Shown: positions 37,519 through 46,195 of the stretch, one piece after another
Numbering within the stretch: the first letter of the stretch is position 1
How the letters are laid out: the number at the start of each line of letters is the position of its first letter
IMG/VR virus record: IMGVR_UViG_3300049215_000771
Span: 372,001-436,000 of that record
Strand: one strand, 5' to 3'
Source of the DNA: a virus
Length of the DNA stretch: 64,000 nt
Position numbers and translations under genes: made by a program
Notes under the pieces: model-generated
Seen by the model: only the letters and a program-made list of their open reading frames with translations
The model's database searches: none
What the model was told of the DNA's origin: nothing

Positions 37519-39879
37519 ATGGCGATTCTACAGGGATTTCCGCCTTCCAATACTATTAGCCCTAGTATTCGGATCACAGAGCAAGATTTGAGTTTCATTC
37601 CGCCAGCGTTGACATTCGCCAATGCGGGTATCGTTGGTTTCGCCAGCAAAGGTCCAGTCAACCTGCCGGTGAACATCACGTCGGTAAGACAACTCAACAC
37701 CGTGTTCGGCTATCCGCACCCGGAAGTAGGCGACCCGTACTTGATTTACGCTGCGATGCAGTATCTTTTGGTTTCGACCACTTTGTACTGTGTTCGTGTA
37801 GCTGTCACCGATCCATTGAGTGACGAGCAGGCTTTGACTGCTCAGGTTGCGGTTCCGGCTGCTGGTACGGTTGTGCAGATCACTTCCGACACAGTTGGCC
37901 CGTACACCTTCAACGTGGACTCGTTCTTCCGTTGGAGGCTGAATGGTGTCCTTTCTTCCAAGACCCTAGTGGTTTTGGCTGGAACATACAACGTAGGCGA
38001 TCTGGTCGCTGACCTGAACGCACAGGTTGACACCGAGAACGACGGCATCCAGTTCTTCGTCAGCAACACGAACACCATTGGTGTCGAGACGCTGTGGGCA
38101 TACGGCCCGAACGCAACGCTGGAATTGGTGTCTGTACAGGACGCCATCTATGGCGACACGGTTCTGAACGGCAACCCAACTGGTTTGGGCACGGGCATGA
38201 CGAAAGCCGAAGTCATTGGTACTTTGGCAATGTACCCGAACGTAGCTTACCAGACACCTGGTAACTACGACTTCACGGGTCTGACTGGCCTGAACTTGGT
38301 TGTCTTGGTAGACGGCACGGACAACGTACTGATCGACCAGGTTGCACAGGTCATTGACCTTTCCTCCTTGGAGGGCCAGGTCAACACCATCGGTCAGGTC
38401 GTCATAGCAATCAACAACGAGTTGGCATCGAACGGTGGAACGCTGCCGGGTGGTTGGCAGGCTGTGGCGGTTGGCAACAACCTCGCCTTCAAGACCCTCA
38501 CCACTGGTCAGGACGCTCGCATTCGCATTAGCTCCTCCAGCACCGCAGCAGGCATCTTCGGCCTGGACACCATCACCCACATCGGTACATCGCCGAGCGG
38601 CGTAACTGGTGATCCGGCAATTGAAACTTTCGCTATCGTTTCTGGTGGCGTCAACAACGCTGGTACACCATCCTTCACCGTTCTGGCTGACAGCACGGGT
38701 ATTGAAGGAAACCAGACTCAGGTAGTCATTACGAACGATGTGAGCGACAGCACGTTCATCATCAACGTGTTCAACAATGGTGGGCCGGTCGAAGCCTGGG
38801 GCAATTTGACCAAGGATCAGTCGAGCGCCTACTACATTGAAACGTACATGGCGTTGGTATCCGACTTCATCAGGGTTGTGGACAACACCAACACCACTGC
38901 TGGACCGACTGCTGGTACTTACCAGTTGTCAGGTGGTACGGACGGTATCCCGGCTGACCCGGACGATCAGGACGCATTGCTGATCGGTAACAATCTCGCC
39001 TTCACCGGAATGTACTCCATCTCCGACCCGGAGCAGATTGACATCGACTTGGTTGCTGTTCCTGGACACTCCAGCACAAGCGTCGTTATGGCGATGCTGA
39101 ACCTTTGCCAGAACATCCGTCAGGACTGCTTGGCAATTGTTGACCCGCCATTCGGCTTGACCGTACAGGAAATCATCGCTTGGCAGAATGGTGCCCACCC
39201 GCTGAACCTGGTGCAGTTCAACTCCGACTTCGGAGCGCTGTACTGGCCGTGGGTACAGATCACCGACACCTTCAACCGTGTCCAGGTCTGGATTCCACCA
39301 TCGGGTAGCGTGATGGCAACCATCGCCCGTTCCGACTTCTTGGCCGCACCGTGGTTCGCCCCGGCTGGTCTGAACCGTGGACAGGTGCCTGGAATTGTGA
39401 ACGTATACAACAGGCCATCTCTCACAGAACGTGATGCGATGTATGGCAACGCAAATGCAATCAACCCGATTGTATCGTTCCCGGATGCTGATGGGTTCTT
39501 CATTTGGGGCCAGAAGACTTTGCAAAGGCTTCCGACACTGCTTGACCGTGTGAACGTCAGGCGATGTCTGTTCTACATCGAGAAGCAGATGCGTCAGGCT
39601 TGCCGCACCCTGCTGTTCGAGCCGAACGATGCTAAATTCCAGCAGCAGTTCGTGACGTTGACAACGAACATCCTGCGGGCCGTCCAGATTGGCCGTGGTA
39701 TTTATGACTTCATCATTGATGCCGGTGCTGACCTGAACACCCCGGACGTTATCGACAGGAATGAGTTCCGTGCGAAGATTGGTATCCAGCCAGTCCCAGC
39801 GGTTGAATTCATCTTCCTTGAGTTCGACGTATTCAAAACTGGTGCCTTCGTCACCGCCAACGGCGTTGACGGTTTCTAA
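37519..39879 (+). CDS. Tail sheath protein, T4 gp18-like
   Basis: A 786-residue protein (T4 gp18 is 659). The N-terminus SPSIRITEQDLSFIPPAL and TFANAGIVGFASKGPVNLPVNITSV has the typical sheath start, and the C-terminal half has the conserved domain (AIVDPPFGLTVQEIIAWQNG, YWPWVQITD, PPSGSVMATIARSD, FAPAGLNRG, FFIWGQKTLQ, LDRVNVRRCLFYIEKQMRQ). Insertion domains in the middle (about 95-480) explain the length. GGGAGAA precedes the ATG. Confidence 0.95.
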   Translation: MAILQGFPPSNTISPSIRITEQDLSFIPPALTFANAGIVGFASKGPVNLPVNITSVRQLNTVFGYPHPEVGDPYLIYAAMQYLLVSTTLYCVRVAVTDPLSDEQALTAQVAVPAAGTVVQITSDTVGPYTFNVDSFFRWRLNGVLSSKTLVVLAGTYNVGDLVADLNAQVDTENDGIQFFVSNTNTIGVETLWAYGPNATLELVSVQDAIYGDTVLNGNPTGLGTGMTKAEVIGTLAMYPNVAYQTPGNYDFTGLTGLNLVVLVDGTDNVLIDQVAQVIDLSSLEGQVNTIGQVVIAINNELASNGGTLPGGWQAVAVGNNLAFKTLTTGQDARIRISSSSTAAGIFGLDTITHIGTSPSGVTGDPAIETFAIVSGGVNNAGTPSFTVLADSTGIEGNQTQVVITNDVSDSTFIINVFNNGGPVEAWGNLTKDQSSAYYIETYMALVSDFIRVVDNTNTTAGPTAGTYQLSGGTDGIPADPDDQDALLIGNNLAFTGMYSISDPEQIDIDLVAVPGHSSTSVVMAMLNLCQNIRQDCLAIVDPPFGLTVQEIIAWQNGAHPLNLVQFNSDFGALYWPWVQITDTFNRVQVWIPPSGSVMATIARSDFLAAPWFAPAGLNRGQVPGIVNVYNRPSLTERDAMYGNANAINPIVSFPDADGFFIWGQKTLQRLPTLLDRVNVRRCLFYIEKQMRQACRTLLFEPNDAKFQQQFVTLTTNILRAVQIGRGIYDFIIDAGADLNTPDVIDRNEFRAKIGIQPVPAVEFIFLEFDVFKTGAFVTANGVDGF

Positions 39880-39909
39880 CATATGAGAACTCAATAAGAG
39901 GAGAGCAAT

Positions 39910-40485
39910 ATGGGAATACCAATGGGTATGGGACTGCTGGGCGGTCCAGACATCGTGTTCAAAAGGAAGTATAGGTGGACTTTCAACCTAGACGTTCCTT
40001 GCGGCCCGCCAATCGGCGAGCAAGTCGTCAAACTGGCTGCTAGGCCAAACCTGACGATTGAAGAAACTGAAATCAACTTCTTGCACGGCAAGATGTGGAT
40101 TCCGGGTAAGGGTACATGGGAAACCATTACCGTTACCTATTACGACATCGGCAACGACCCGACGCTGAGTGGTTTGTACTCGTGGCTTGCTACGATCTAC
40201 GACTTCACCAACCCGGTGAATCTCTACCAGTCGTCTCGTCGTGGTGACGGTGGAGCTACCCCAGGTTACTCCGGTGAGGCGGACCTGGCGCTCTATGACG
40301 GTTGCGGTAACATCATGGAAAACTGGCACCTGAGCAACTTGTGGCCACAGGCCATTAACTTCGGTGAGTTGGACTACTCGTCCTCTGAAGAAGTTACGAT
40401 TGAGTTGACTCTCCGTTACTCCGAAGTTACCTACACCCCGTACTGCGGTGTCAGCTTCACTCCTTGCTGCGACGGTTGCGACTAA
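39910..40485 (+). CDS. Tail tube protein, T4 gp19-like
   Basis: A 191-residue protein, 30 nt after the sheath stop with AGAGGAGAG. It starts with PDIVFKRKYRWTFNLD and ends with DGCGNIMENWHLSNLWPQAI and LDYSSSEEVTIELTLRY, the T4 gp19 tube signature. Three further proteins here share this fold pattern (40595, 48353, 48775). Confidence 0.88.
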   Translation: MGIPMGMGLLGGPDIVFKRKYRWTFNLDVPCGPPIGEQVVKLAARPNLTIEETEINFLHGKMWIPGKGTWETITVTYYDIGNDPTLSGLYSWLATIYDFTNPVNLYQSSRRGDGGATPGYSGEADLALYDGCGNIMENWHLSNLWPQAINFGELDYSSSEEVTIELTLRYSEVTYTPYCGVSFTPCCDGCD

Positions 40486-40543
40486 TCCCGTCTCGCAAGA
40501 AAACAACATACATCAGACTCTTGTACTATTGGGTCTGGTATTC

Positions 40544-40575
40544 AAAGCCCACGACCTACAAGTTGTGGGCTTTTT
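40544..40575 (+). terminator. Rho-independent terminator
   Basis: AAAGCCCACGAC / GTTGTGGGCTTT hairpin with T-run, after the tube gene. Confidence 0.88.
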
Positions 40576-40594
40576 CTTTGTATTTGGAGGATAG

Positions 40595-41110
40595 ATGGGA
40601 AGACCAATGGGCTTCGACTTCGGGCTTCAAGACCCGCAGTCATGCTTCAAACGAAAACACCGCTGGCTTTTCACAATTCCTGATGTGAGCGCCAGCGGCG
40701 TGAATTCCTTGCCGCCCTCGAAGGGTGCAAGACCAAATTTGTCATTCAAGGAAGGTGAGGCACAGCACATCTCGGAAACTGTCTACTACCCTATGAAACC
40801 GGAATGGAAACCCGTCAACTTGACCTTGTACGAGGTCAAACGACCAGGCGGACATCCAGTTTTCAACTGGATAGAAGACATTTACAACCCGGCTGGCGAC
40901 TCGCAATTCCTGCCATCTTGCGATGGATTCAAACAAAACCAATGCACGCTGGAAATGTATGATGGTTGCGGTAAAGTCATCGAAACCTGGGTATTCGAGA
41001 ATGTGTGGGTCCAAAGCGTCGAGTTTGGTGATCTTGACATGGCGTCGAGCGATCTGGTGGTTTGTGAATTAACCCTCCGGTACGACCGTGCTTATGTAGA
41101 AAGCAATTAG
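40595..41110 (+). CDS. Second tail-tube-like protein
   Basis: A 171-residue paralogue of the tube protein: DPQSCFKRKHRWLFTIPDV at the start and DGCGKVIETWVFENVWVQSV with SDLVVCELTLRY at the end. It begins just after the tube terminator with TTTGGAGGA. It could be a minor tube, terminator or baseplate tube-initiator subunit. It overlaps the convergent gene by 4 bp. Confidence 0.8.
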   Translation: MGRPMGFDFGLQDPQSCFKRKHRWLFTIPDVSASGVNSLPPSKGARPNLSFKEGEAQHISETVYYPMKPEWKPVNLTLYEVKRPGGHPVFNWIEDIYNPAGDSQFLPSCDGFKQNQCTLEMYDGCGKVIETWVFENVWVQSVEFGDLDMASSDLVVCELTLRYDRAYVESN

Positions 41111-41343
41111 TCGAGGGAACAATCTTCTTTCAGTATCTCACGGCAGGCTTCCAAGGCATCTTCTAATTCCTTCGCTTTCCAGCCAAGGACTCTACATGCG
41201 CCGCTTTTGTTAAGCCGGCCTTTCTTTGTATACACCTTGCTGTCATTAAGCAGGAGGGCGTCGATCAAAGGTCCATAACCACGGTCGATTAGCTTTTGTA
41301 TCAACTCCTGCCTTTCCAGTAATTCTATAAGGTTGTTTTTCAT
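41107..41343 (-). CDS. Small helical protein of unknown function
   Basis: A 78-residue, Leu/Glu/Lys-rich protein with an HTH-like middle (KSGACRVLGWKAKELEDALE). It follows the sigma-factor gene but is separated from it by a terminator, so it may have its own weak promoter or be read through. Possibly DNA-binding. Confidence 0.6.
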   Translation of the reverse strand: MKNNLIELLERQELIQKLIDRGYGPLIDALLLNDSKVYTKKGRLNKSGACRVLGWKAKELEDALEACREILKEDCSLD

Positions 41344-41357
41344 TCAGGCTCCTAGAG

Positions 41358-41392
41358 AAAAAAGGCTAATGGGGATCGACTCCCCATTAGCC
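41358..41392 (-). terminator. Terminator of the sigma-factor gene
   Basis: On the minus strand GGCTAATGGGGA / TCCCCATTAGCC is followed by TTTTTTC. Confidence 0.8.
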
Positions 41393-41425
41393 ACCCGGAA
41401 ATTGTAGTTCACACATGAATGTACA

Positions 41426-41965
41426 TCAAGATTTCGTACTATTGTTGTGAACACTTCGTTGCGTTTTTTGCGTCCGAACTGACTGATCTACCTGCGTTTG
41501 CATGAAATCATGGTATTTCTTCTTCAGTTCGTTGTAGTTTCTGGCTGTTCGATATAGTTGTCGAAAATGGTTGAGTATGCAAGTAGTCATGTAATTGAAA
41601 GCCTTGCCTTTGGCGGGGTCGAACCTGTCGATCTTCTCGAAACATATCATCACCCCTTCCTGGATGGCATCGTCCTGGTCGATTAGGTTGAACTTGGCAT
41701 AGCGAACAATGTTCTCCGACAAAGTGTAGAACGCCGTCGCCAGTTCCTTCTGCGCATCAATAAACCTCTTGCTCACAACTTCAAATGCCGCCTGGGTAAG
41801 AACCCAAGATTCCGGCTTCTGATACTTGTTTCTTTTCGCCGTTCTCGCTTCCGTTGCCATGATGTCTTCGATTATCATTTCATACTTTGCCCGCTCCCGT
41901 TTCGCTTCTTGGAACTTCGAGATGATCTTCTCGAAGTTTTTGTTGTTCAAATACTCCGTCGCCAT
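41426..41965 (-). CDS. Late transcription sigma factor, T4 gp55-like
   Basis: A 179-residue protein. The centre has a sigma region 2 signature: LSENIVRYAKFN, DAIQEGVMICFEKIDRFDPAKG and AFNYMTTCILNHFRQLYR. There is no region 4, as in T4 gp55, which recognises the TATAAATA late promoter and works with the sliding clamp. Elements of that kind are found before 13 gene starts here. A GTATATAG element about 53 nt upstream suggests the gene is itself late-transcribed. AAGGAG precedes the ATG. Confidence 0.85.
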   Translation of the reverse strand: MATEYLNNKNFEKIISKFQEAKRERAKYEMIIEDIMATEARTAKRNKYQKPESWVLTQAAFEVVSKRFIDAQKELATAFYTLSENIVRYAKFNLIDQDDAIQEGVMICFEKIDRFDPAKGKAFNYMTTCILNHFRQLYRTARNYNELKKKYHDFMQTQVDQSVRTQKTQRSVHNNSTKS

Positions 41966-42018
41966 CTAGCTCCTTGTGTCTCACCCGTGGGGGAGAAATA
42001 GTTGAAAAGATCGGGTAT

Positions 42019-42027
42019 CTATATACT
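42019..42027 (-). promoter_or_regulatory. Late-type promoter element AGTATATAG
   Basis: About 53 nt upstream of the sigma-factor start on the minus strand, in an 88-nt gap. Confidence 0.45.
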
Positions 42028-42053
42028 GCGCCTAGTGTTGTTTTCACTTTCAT

Positions 42054-42917
42054 TCATTCATTCTCCCAGGTGGCAATCCTCGCAAGGGCGGCGGTCTTCG
42101 CATCTTGATACCAGCCGTTGGCAGTCTCGTAATAGTCGGGGTTGTATAATTTGCCGGATGTGAAGCTGCGGAAATGGTCGATGTTTTCGTCAGTTTGTCG
42201 TTGAAAATTCTTGTCGTGCCCAATCAGATGCGGCTTCACCTTGTACATGCGCAAGATGTAGTTTCCCAAAATTTCAGTGTCGGGCCAATTTGGTCGCAGT
42301 GGTGTCGGGCGATAATCTTCCATGTCGTAGAGATTACAAAGCCTGCGCTGGCTCCATCCGAATCCCATCTTGTCCATCGAAGGCATATGGTACATAGTCG
42401 CCGTATGGCTCACCATGCCATGCCAGTCGGAATGATTCCGTGGACTGAGTTCATAGCCAACCACGGGGGATGTGGCCGGGCACAAAGTCAGCAAATACTC
42501 AATGAAATCTCGTTTTTTGAGAAAACAATCGGCGTGGGTAGCGTATAAAAATGGAGTACGGCAAAGAGTGAAGGCCAAATCCATAGCCATAGCGGGGAAA
42601 TCAGATGGATGTAGGACTCCGTTCAATCGAATGGCGTGTACCTCGATGTTGTCGCTTCTCAGGGACTCGATCTTAGCGTACTCTTCCGGGGTACTGCCAG
42701 TGTCGATGACGAGTATGTATGGTTTGATGGTCTGAAGATTCAACAATTTCACGCATATTTCCAACTGCTCGAAAGTATCAATAACAGGAATGGCCGCAGT
42801 TACCTGGTAGCTCCAGGGCTTCTGAGTGCATGACCCTTCCCACGGTCGCTGATGTGCTAACTTTCCCCGCAGTGGGGCCAAATCGGTTTTCGTGTCGCTC
42901 TTTTGGGGCATGGACAT
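42054..42917 (-). CDS. Glycosyltransferase family 2-like protein
   Basis: A 287-residue protein. After a 35-residue tail it has the GT-A start VTAAIPVIDTFEQLEICVKLLNLQT and LVIDTGST, then FLYATHADCFLKK, the DXD-equivalent. The C-terminal half with WHGMVSHTA and NWPDTEILGNYIL is consistent with an acceptor domain. Start could be the second ATG at 42911, which shares a CATG with the divergent gene. Confidence 0.75.
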   Translation of the reverse strand: MSMPQKSDTKTDLAPLRGKLAHQRPWEGSCTQKPWSYQVTAAIPVIDTFEQLEICVKLLNLQTIKPYILVIDTGSTPEEYAKIESLRSDNIEVHAIRLNGVLHPSDFPAMAMDLAFTLCRTPFLYATHADCFLKKRDFIEYLLTLCPATSPVVGYELSPRNHSDWHGMVSHTATMYHMPSMDKMGFGWSQRRLCNLYDMEDYRPTPLRPNWPDTEILGNYILRMYKVKPHLIGHDKNFQRQTDENIDHFRSFTSGKLYNPDYYETANGWYQDAKTAALARIATWENE

Positions 42918-43119
42918 CTTCCAAATACTCGTGCAACTGCTCGAAAGGCCAAACGCCCCACGACACTATCGCCAGATGAGAGATTTCTACATCTCCCAGG
43001 GCAAAGTCGTTGAAGCTGAAGCAGTTAGCCACCTAATAGAGAAGAGATTCGGCAAAAATGAAGTTGGCGACCCATCTGATCTTGAGGAACAACAAACACA
43101 CGCTGGAACGGGCAGTTGA
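42910..43119 (+). CDS. Small protein of unknown function
   Basis: A 69-residue protein from the ATG at 42910. Amphipathic helices (MDIFQILVQLLERPNAPRHY, QMRDFYISQGKVVEAEAVSHLIEKRF) resemble a TPR-like pair. It overlaps the following glycosyltransferase gene by 62 bp, and its start shares the palindrome CATG with the divergent gene. Moderate support. Confidence 0.5.
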   Translation: MDIFQILVQLLERPNAPRHYRQMRDFYISQGKVVEAEAVSHLIEKRFGKNEVGDPSDLEEQQTHAGTGS

Positions 43120-44020
43120 ATCCATTCTCCCGCTCAACACTGAAATCTACGTCGGAGACATAGGCTCGGACGACGGTAGCTTGTACATTGCCAAGCGCTA
43201 CGGAGCCAAGATAAAACGATATTACCTTACCGACGACTACAGCGAGATTCGCAACACCATGATCGCCGACACGGAAGAAGATTGGATATTATTCATCGAA
43301 CCGTGGGAAGCTATCATGAAAGGGCAAGGTAACATCGCTAATGTCATCAAAAACAAGCCAGCAGCCTACCGCTTCAGCGTCATTCAGGGCGACATCATCA
43401 CCAAGGAAGTCCGCCTGTGGCACAAAGACCTTGGGCTGAAATTCATCAACCCTGTGTACGAAACAATCATCGAAGATCGAGCCAAAGATTTGCCCGTGTA
43501 TGTCCACTCGGCGGGCGGGCACAAAGACCACAAAGAACTGGTGGCCCGCTGGAAACAAAAAAAACCCCTGGCGACGGAACCAATCTACTACGAAGCCTGC
43601 ACTTTACTGATCGAGAAGAAGTGGGACTCCTTCTTGAACGTGGCCGATCACTACATTTTCACGGAGAAGAAACCGAAGATGGCCTTGACCATGATCCGCT
43701 ACTACTGTGCGATGGTCAATTGCTACGTCAAGAAAAACTACCAGAAGGCTTTGGAATACCTACTTCCAAGCATCGCCGAGAAGCCAACAATGGCCGAGTT
43801 TTGGTGCTTGTTGGGGGACGTGTTTTACGCCACGAAACAATATGAGAAGGCGACGGTTTTCTACGAGAATGCGGCGATTCTTGGCAGTCGTCGCCTGAAA
43901 AATGATGATTGGCCGTTCGAGATCACCAAGTACAAAGAGTACCCGGCCAAGATGATGGAAGCGTGCGCCCAGGTCATCGGAGCGTCTAGGCTTTATGCAG
44001 GGCCACGGACAACTCTTTGA
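43058..44020 (+). CDS. Glycosyltransferase family 2 with C-terminal TPR
   Basis: A 320-residue protein. GT-A start KLATHLILRNNKHTLERAVESI, VGDIGSDDGSLYIAKRYGA, then EEDWILFIEPWE, where the acidic pair takes the DXD position. Residues about 180-285 are TPR helices (QKALEYLLPSIAEKPTMAEFW, QYEKATVFYENAAIL). This resembles SPBc2-type bacterial and phage transferases with TPR tails. The stop lies 35 bp inside the convergent PAS gene. Confidence 0.82.
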   Translation: MKLATHLILRNNKHTLERAVESILPLNTEIYVGDIGSDDGSLYIAKRYGAKIKRYYLTDDYSEIRNTMIADTEEDWILFIEPWEAIMKGQGNIANVIKNKPAAYRFSVIQGDIITKEVRLWHKDLGLKFINPVYETIIEDRAKDLPVYVHSAGGHKDHKELVARWKQKKPLATEPIYYEACTLLIEKKWDSFLNVADHYIFTEKKPKMALTMIRYYCAMVNCYVKKNYQKALEYLLPSIAEKPTMAEFWCLLGDVFYATKQYEKATVFYENAAILGSRRLKNDDWPFEITKYKEYPAKMMEACAQVIGASRLYAGPRTTL

Positions 44021-44426
44021 TCTTCTGCTTCATGCCTTCTTGTATAATGCTCAGTTTCTTCGTCTCAATTGCCATCCGGTCTTCCATCACTTTGAGTGCG
44101 GTAACGTCGGTCAAAGAGCCTTCGATATAGCCTTCTTCTGGATACACCTTGCCAGTGACGGAAACCCAAATATGTTTGCCGTTCCCCAGGACGAGTTCGA
44201 CGTGGTAATCGTTGATCTCGCCATTCGCCGTCAACTCATCAAGGATGTGCTTGCGGTCGCCGTTGACATAGAGATGGATTGAGTTATCTTGCAATAGTGT
44301 GTCTACAGAGTCATGCCCTAGCAGTTTGGCACAAGCCAAATTCGCCATGAGGAATTGTCCGCCGTCAATTGATGTTCGCCAGAAGGCAATGGGCGAGTTC
44401 TCGTAGAACGATTTGTATTCATTCAT
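43986..44426 (-). CDS. PAS-domain protein
   Basis: A 146-residue protein made of one PAS domain: FYENSPIAFWRTSIDGGQFLMANLACAKLLGHD, LVLGNGKHIWVSVTGKVYPEEGYIEGSLTDVTALK, then a C-terminal coiled coil (EDRMAIETKKLSIIQEGMKQKIKELS). No kinase or output domain follows. A phage PAS-only protein could bind a small ligand or compete with host sensor kinases by dimerising through the coiled coil. Late-type CTATATAC lies 13 nt before its ATG. Confidence 0.8.
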   Translation of the reverse strand: MNEYKSFYENSPIAFWRTSIDGGQFLMANLACAKLLGHDSVDTLLQDNSIHLYVNGDRKHILDELTANGEINDYHVELVLGNGKHIWVSVTGKVYPEEGYIEGSLTDVTALKVMEDRMAIETKKLSIIQEGMKQKIKELSVALHKA

Positions 44427-44439
44427 AATATACCCTGGA

Positions 44440-44447
44440 GTATATAG
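44440..44447 (-). promoter_or_regulatory. Late-type promoter element CTATATAC
   Basis: On the minus strand, 13 nt before the PAS-protein ATG, with CAGGG between. Confidence 0.5.
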
Positions 44448-44451
44448 CCAC

Positions 44452-44829
44452 TCAATAAATCAAATCCAACTCATTTACGATGACCGTAACCTGGTCCTCG
44501 TAACGAGCTACAGCAATTTGTTTCCTTCCTGGGCCGAGCCGGCGCAGCTTCTCCTCCAACTCATCCTTGGAGCAGTTGATGACGGAGAAATTGTTCTTCG
44601 CCAGGTTGGAGATTTCTTCTTCGACGTTGAGCAATTCACGGCCCGGATAGTAAGCCATCAACTGATCTTTGGCTTCACGGAGGATGCGCCTGTAGATCGG
44701 CAGATTGCAGGCGCATCCTGGGTTGTGCAGAAATTTTTGAACGTCGTCTTTGAATTCTTGTGGCAGGCTATCACGGAAACGAGAGTCCCGTAGAGCTTGC
44801 TTCACTTCCATCAGGCTGATTTGTTTCAT
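44452..44829 (-). CDS. Helical protein of unknown function
   Basis: A 125-residue protein (MKQISLMEVKQALRDSRFRD). The reading from 44937 lies inside the zinc-finger gene upstream and is less likely. It has an extra Cys pair (CACNLPIYRRI) and a charged coiled coil (VEEEISNLAKN). It overlaps the preceding gene by 59 bp. Function unknown. Confidence 0.55.
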   Translation of the reverse strand: MKQISLMEVKQALRDSRFRDSLPQEFKDDVQKFLHNPGCACNLPIYRRILREAKDQLMAYYPGRELLNVEEEISNLAKNNFSVINCSKDELEEKLRRLGPGRKQIAVARYEDQVTVIVNELDLIY

Positions 44830-45115
44830 ATTCTGTCTTCTGAATCTGACGGGCCATAATGACTCGACCACACTTTGGACACCGAAACTTCTTTCTTTGA
44901 AGACTCGGTTTTGGAACAAACAACTTACTTGTTTCAACAGCAGGTTGGTGCATCCCTCCAGGCTGACGTTCTTTCTTAGCCATTGGGTCTAATTGAGGGA
45001 CGCCTCCTGGGACTGGAGATTGCTTGATCTCGTATAAATCCTGGCAGTCTGATCCATCGCTGATTCGCTTGTACCCACAATAATCACAGTACAATTGGTA
45101 ACACTTGACGCTCAC
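44771..45115 (-). CDS. Small zinc-ribbon protein
   Basis: A 114-residue protein with YCDYCGYKR near the N-terminus and FRCPKCGRVIM near residue 80, the four Cys of one zinc ribbon split by a 60-residue insert. It overlaps the upstream membrane-protein gene by ATGA. Role unknown. Confidence 0.6.
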   Translation of the reverse strand: MSVKCYQLYCDYCGYKRISDGSDCQDLYEIKQSPVPGGVPQLDPMAKKERQPGGMHQPAVETSKLFVPKPSLQRKKFRCPKCGRVIMARQIQKTEYETNQPDGSEASSTGLSFP

Positions 45116-45447
45116 TTACCCTCCTGCTTTTGCTCCTGCTCATCCAGCGCTACCATTGTTTGTGACTCGTAGTAATTCAACAGCACTGCCGCCATGTTTG
45201 CCAGAAATCCGCCCGCAAACCCACAAGCAACAATCTTGAAGGGGTTGTAGCTGATCCAGATCAAACCCATCAGGAAGCCGACCCAGGTGCCGCAACAAAG
45301 ATAGCAATCGACAAGACCGCCCAGCTTCGTCCCGTCAAATTTCTTTTTCCACCACTCCCTGAATCCGGCGAGTATAGACCCATCAATGATAATGTGAGTC
45401 ATGCCGATGGTGCAAAGGGCGAACAACAATACCAGTCCAAAGTCCAT
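45112..45447 (-). CDS. DUF1360-like membrane protein
   Basis: A 111-residue protein with hydrophobic segments at about 4-27 and 57-95 and the motif CYLCCGTWVGF, which I associate with the DUF1360 family of small membrane proteins found in phages and bacteria. Function unknown. The tail is acidic/Gln-rich. Confidence 0.65.
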   Translation of the reverse strand: MDFGLVLLFALCTIGMTHIIIDGSILAGFREWWKKKFDGTKLGGLVDCYLCCGTWVGFLMGLIWISYNPFKIVACGFAGGFLANMAAVLLNYYESQTMVALDEQEQKQEGK

Positions 45448-45456
45448 AGCGACTCC

Positions 45457-45801
45457 TTAGTTGAAAGGAATGTATTCCACTCTAGTCCTACCACCACGGA
45501 CGGGGATGAAGAATACTTCTTGATCTTTCTTTATTCTACACAGCCCATCCCTGTCGTTTAGCTGTTGCTTCATTCTTTCAACAAACGCTTCTGCCTTGAA
45601 AGGGGGAAGTTGTCCTACGTCGATGTAGAAAACAAGACAACCACGAACGTAGTCGTTCAGTTTTTCTTTTTTTCCGCTGTCCCATTCAGCATCTTGACCA
45701 TTGCCAGGCTCGGCTTGTTCGTGTTGTTGATACATAGTCCATTCACCTTGCTTGCCCCACACGGCATCAGGACTCCACGATTCCATCTTCTTCTCGTCCA
45801 T
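45457..45801 (-). CDS. Protein of unknown function
   Basis: A 114-residue protein; start at 45801 has AAAGGAGA upstream, better than the ATG five codons earlier. The C-terminal half VRGCLVFYIDVGQLPPFKAEAFVERM and DQEVFFIPVRGGRTRVEYIPF is a compact alpha/beta fold that looks conserved, but no family name comes to mind. Confidence 0.6.
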   Translation of the reverse strand: MDEKKMESWSPDAVWGKQGEWTMYQQHEQAEPGNGQDAEWDSGKKEKLNDYVRGCLVFYIDVGQLPPFKAEAFVERMKQQLNDRDGLCRIKKDQEVFFIPVRGGRTRVEYIPFN

Positions 45802-45819
45802 TGGCTCTCCTTTCATGAG

Positions 45820-46182
45820 TTATCGCCAGTACGTTATGTATGCTTTGTCTGCGTCACGATGAACGCAAAAATCCTGGAAGCCGACAAACTTGCACAAATC
45901 AGTTTCGATAAGGTCCAAACCACCTTCATGGTGCTGCACAAGCCGTCCGTCGATTTTGTCGATAAGAATTGTTGTACCGACGTACTCTTCTAGCCTACGG
46001 ACGTGTTCTATTTTCAAGGAGTTGAGGAATTCAATAATGGTCCTCTTGCCAAGGGTTTGTAGCCCTGGCACTCTTTTGCTGAGACTCCACTGATCGAACA
46101 AGTGTCGGAATTCCGGGAGCAGTGATTGCAGATTTTTGTCGAAGAAAATAACCTCCTCGACATTTTGCAGATTTAGTTCCAT
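45820..46182 (-). CDS. Protein of unknown function
   Basis: A 120-residue protein with an acidic helical first half and a beta-rich second half. Its start follows a TAAAATA element by 5 nt (see promoter entry). First gene of a minus-strand run that extends to 44.4 kb. Confidence 0.6.
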   Translation of the reverse strand: MELNLQNVEEVIFFDKNLQSLLPEFRHLFDQWSLSKRVPGLQTLGKRTIIEFLNSLKIEHVRRLEEYVGTTILIDKIDGRLVQHHEGGLDLIETDLCKFVGFQDFCVHRDADKAYITYWR

Positions 46183-46187
46183 GACAC

Positions 46188-46195
46188 TATTTTAG
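46188..46195 (-). promoter_or_regulatory. Late-type element CTAAAATA, about 5 nt before ATG
   Basis: The minus strand reads GCTAAAATAGTGTCATG leading into the gene at 46182. Slightly weaker match to TATAAATA. Confidence 0.4.
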
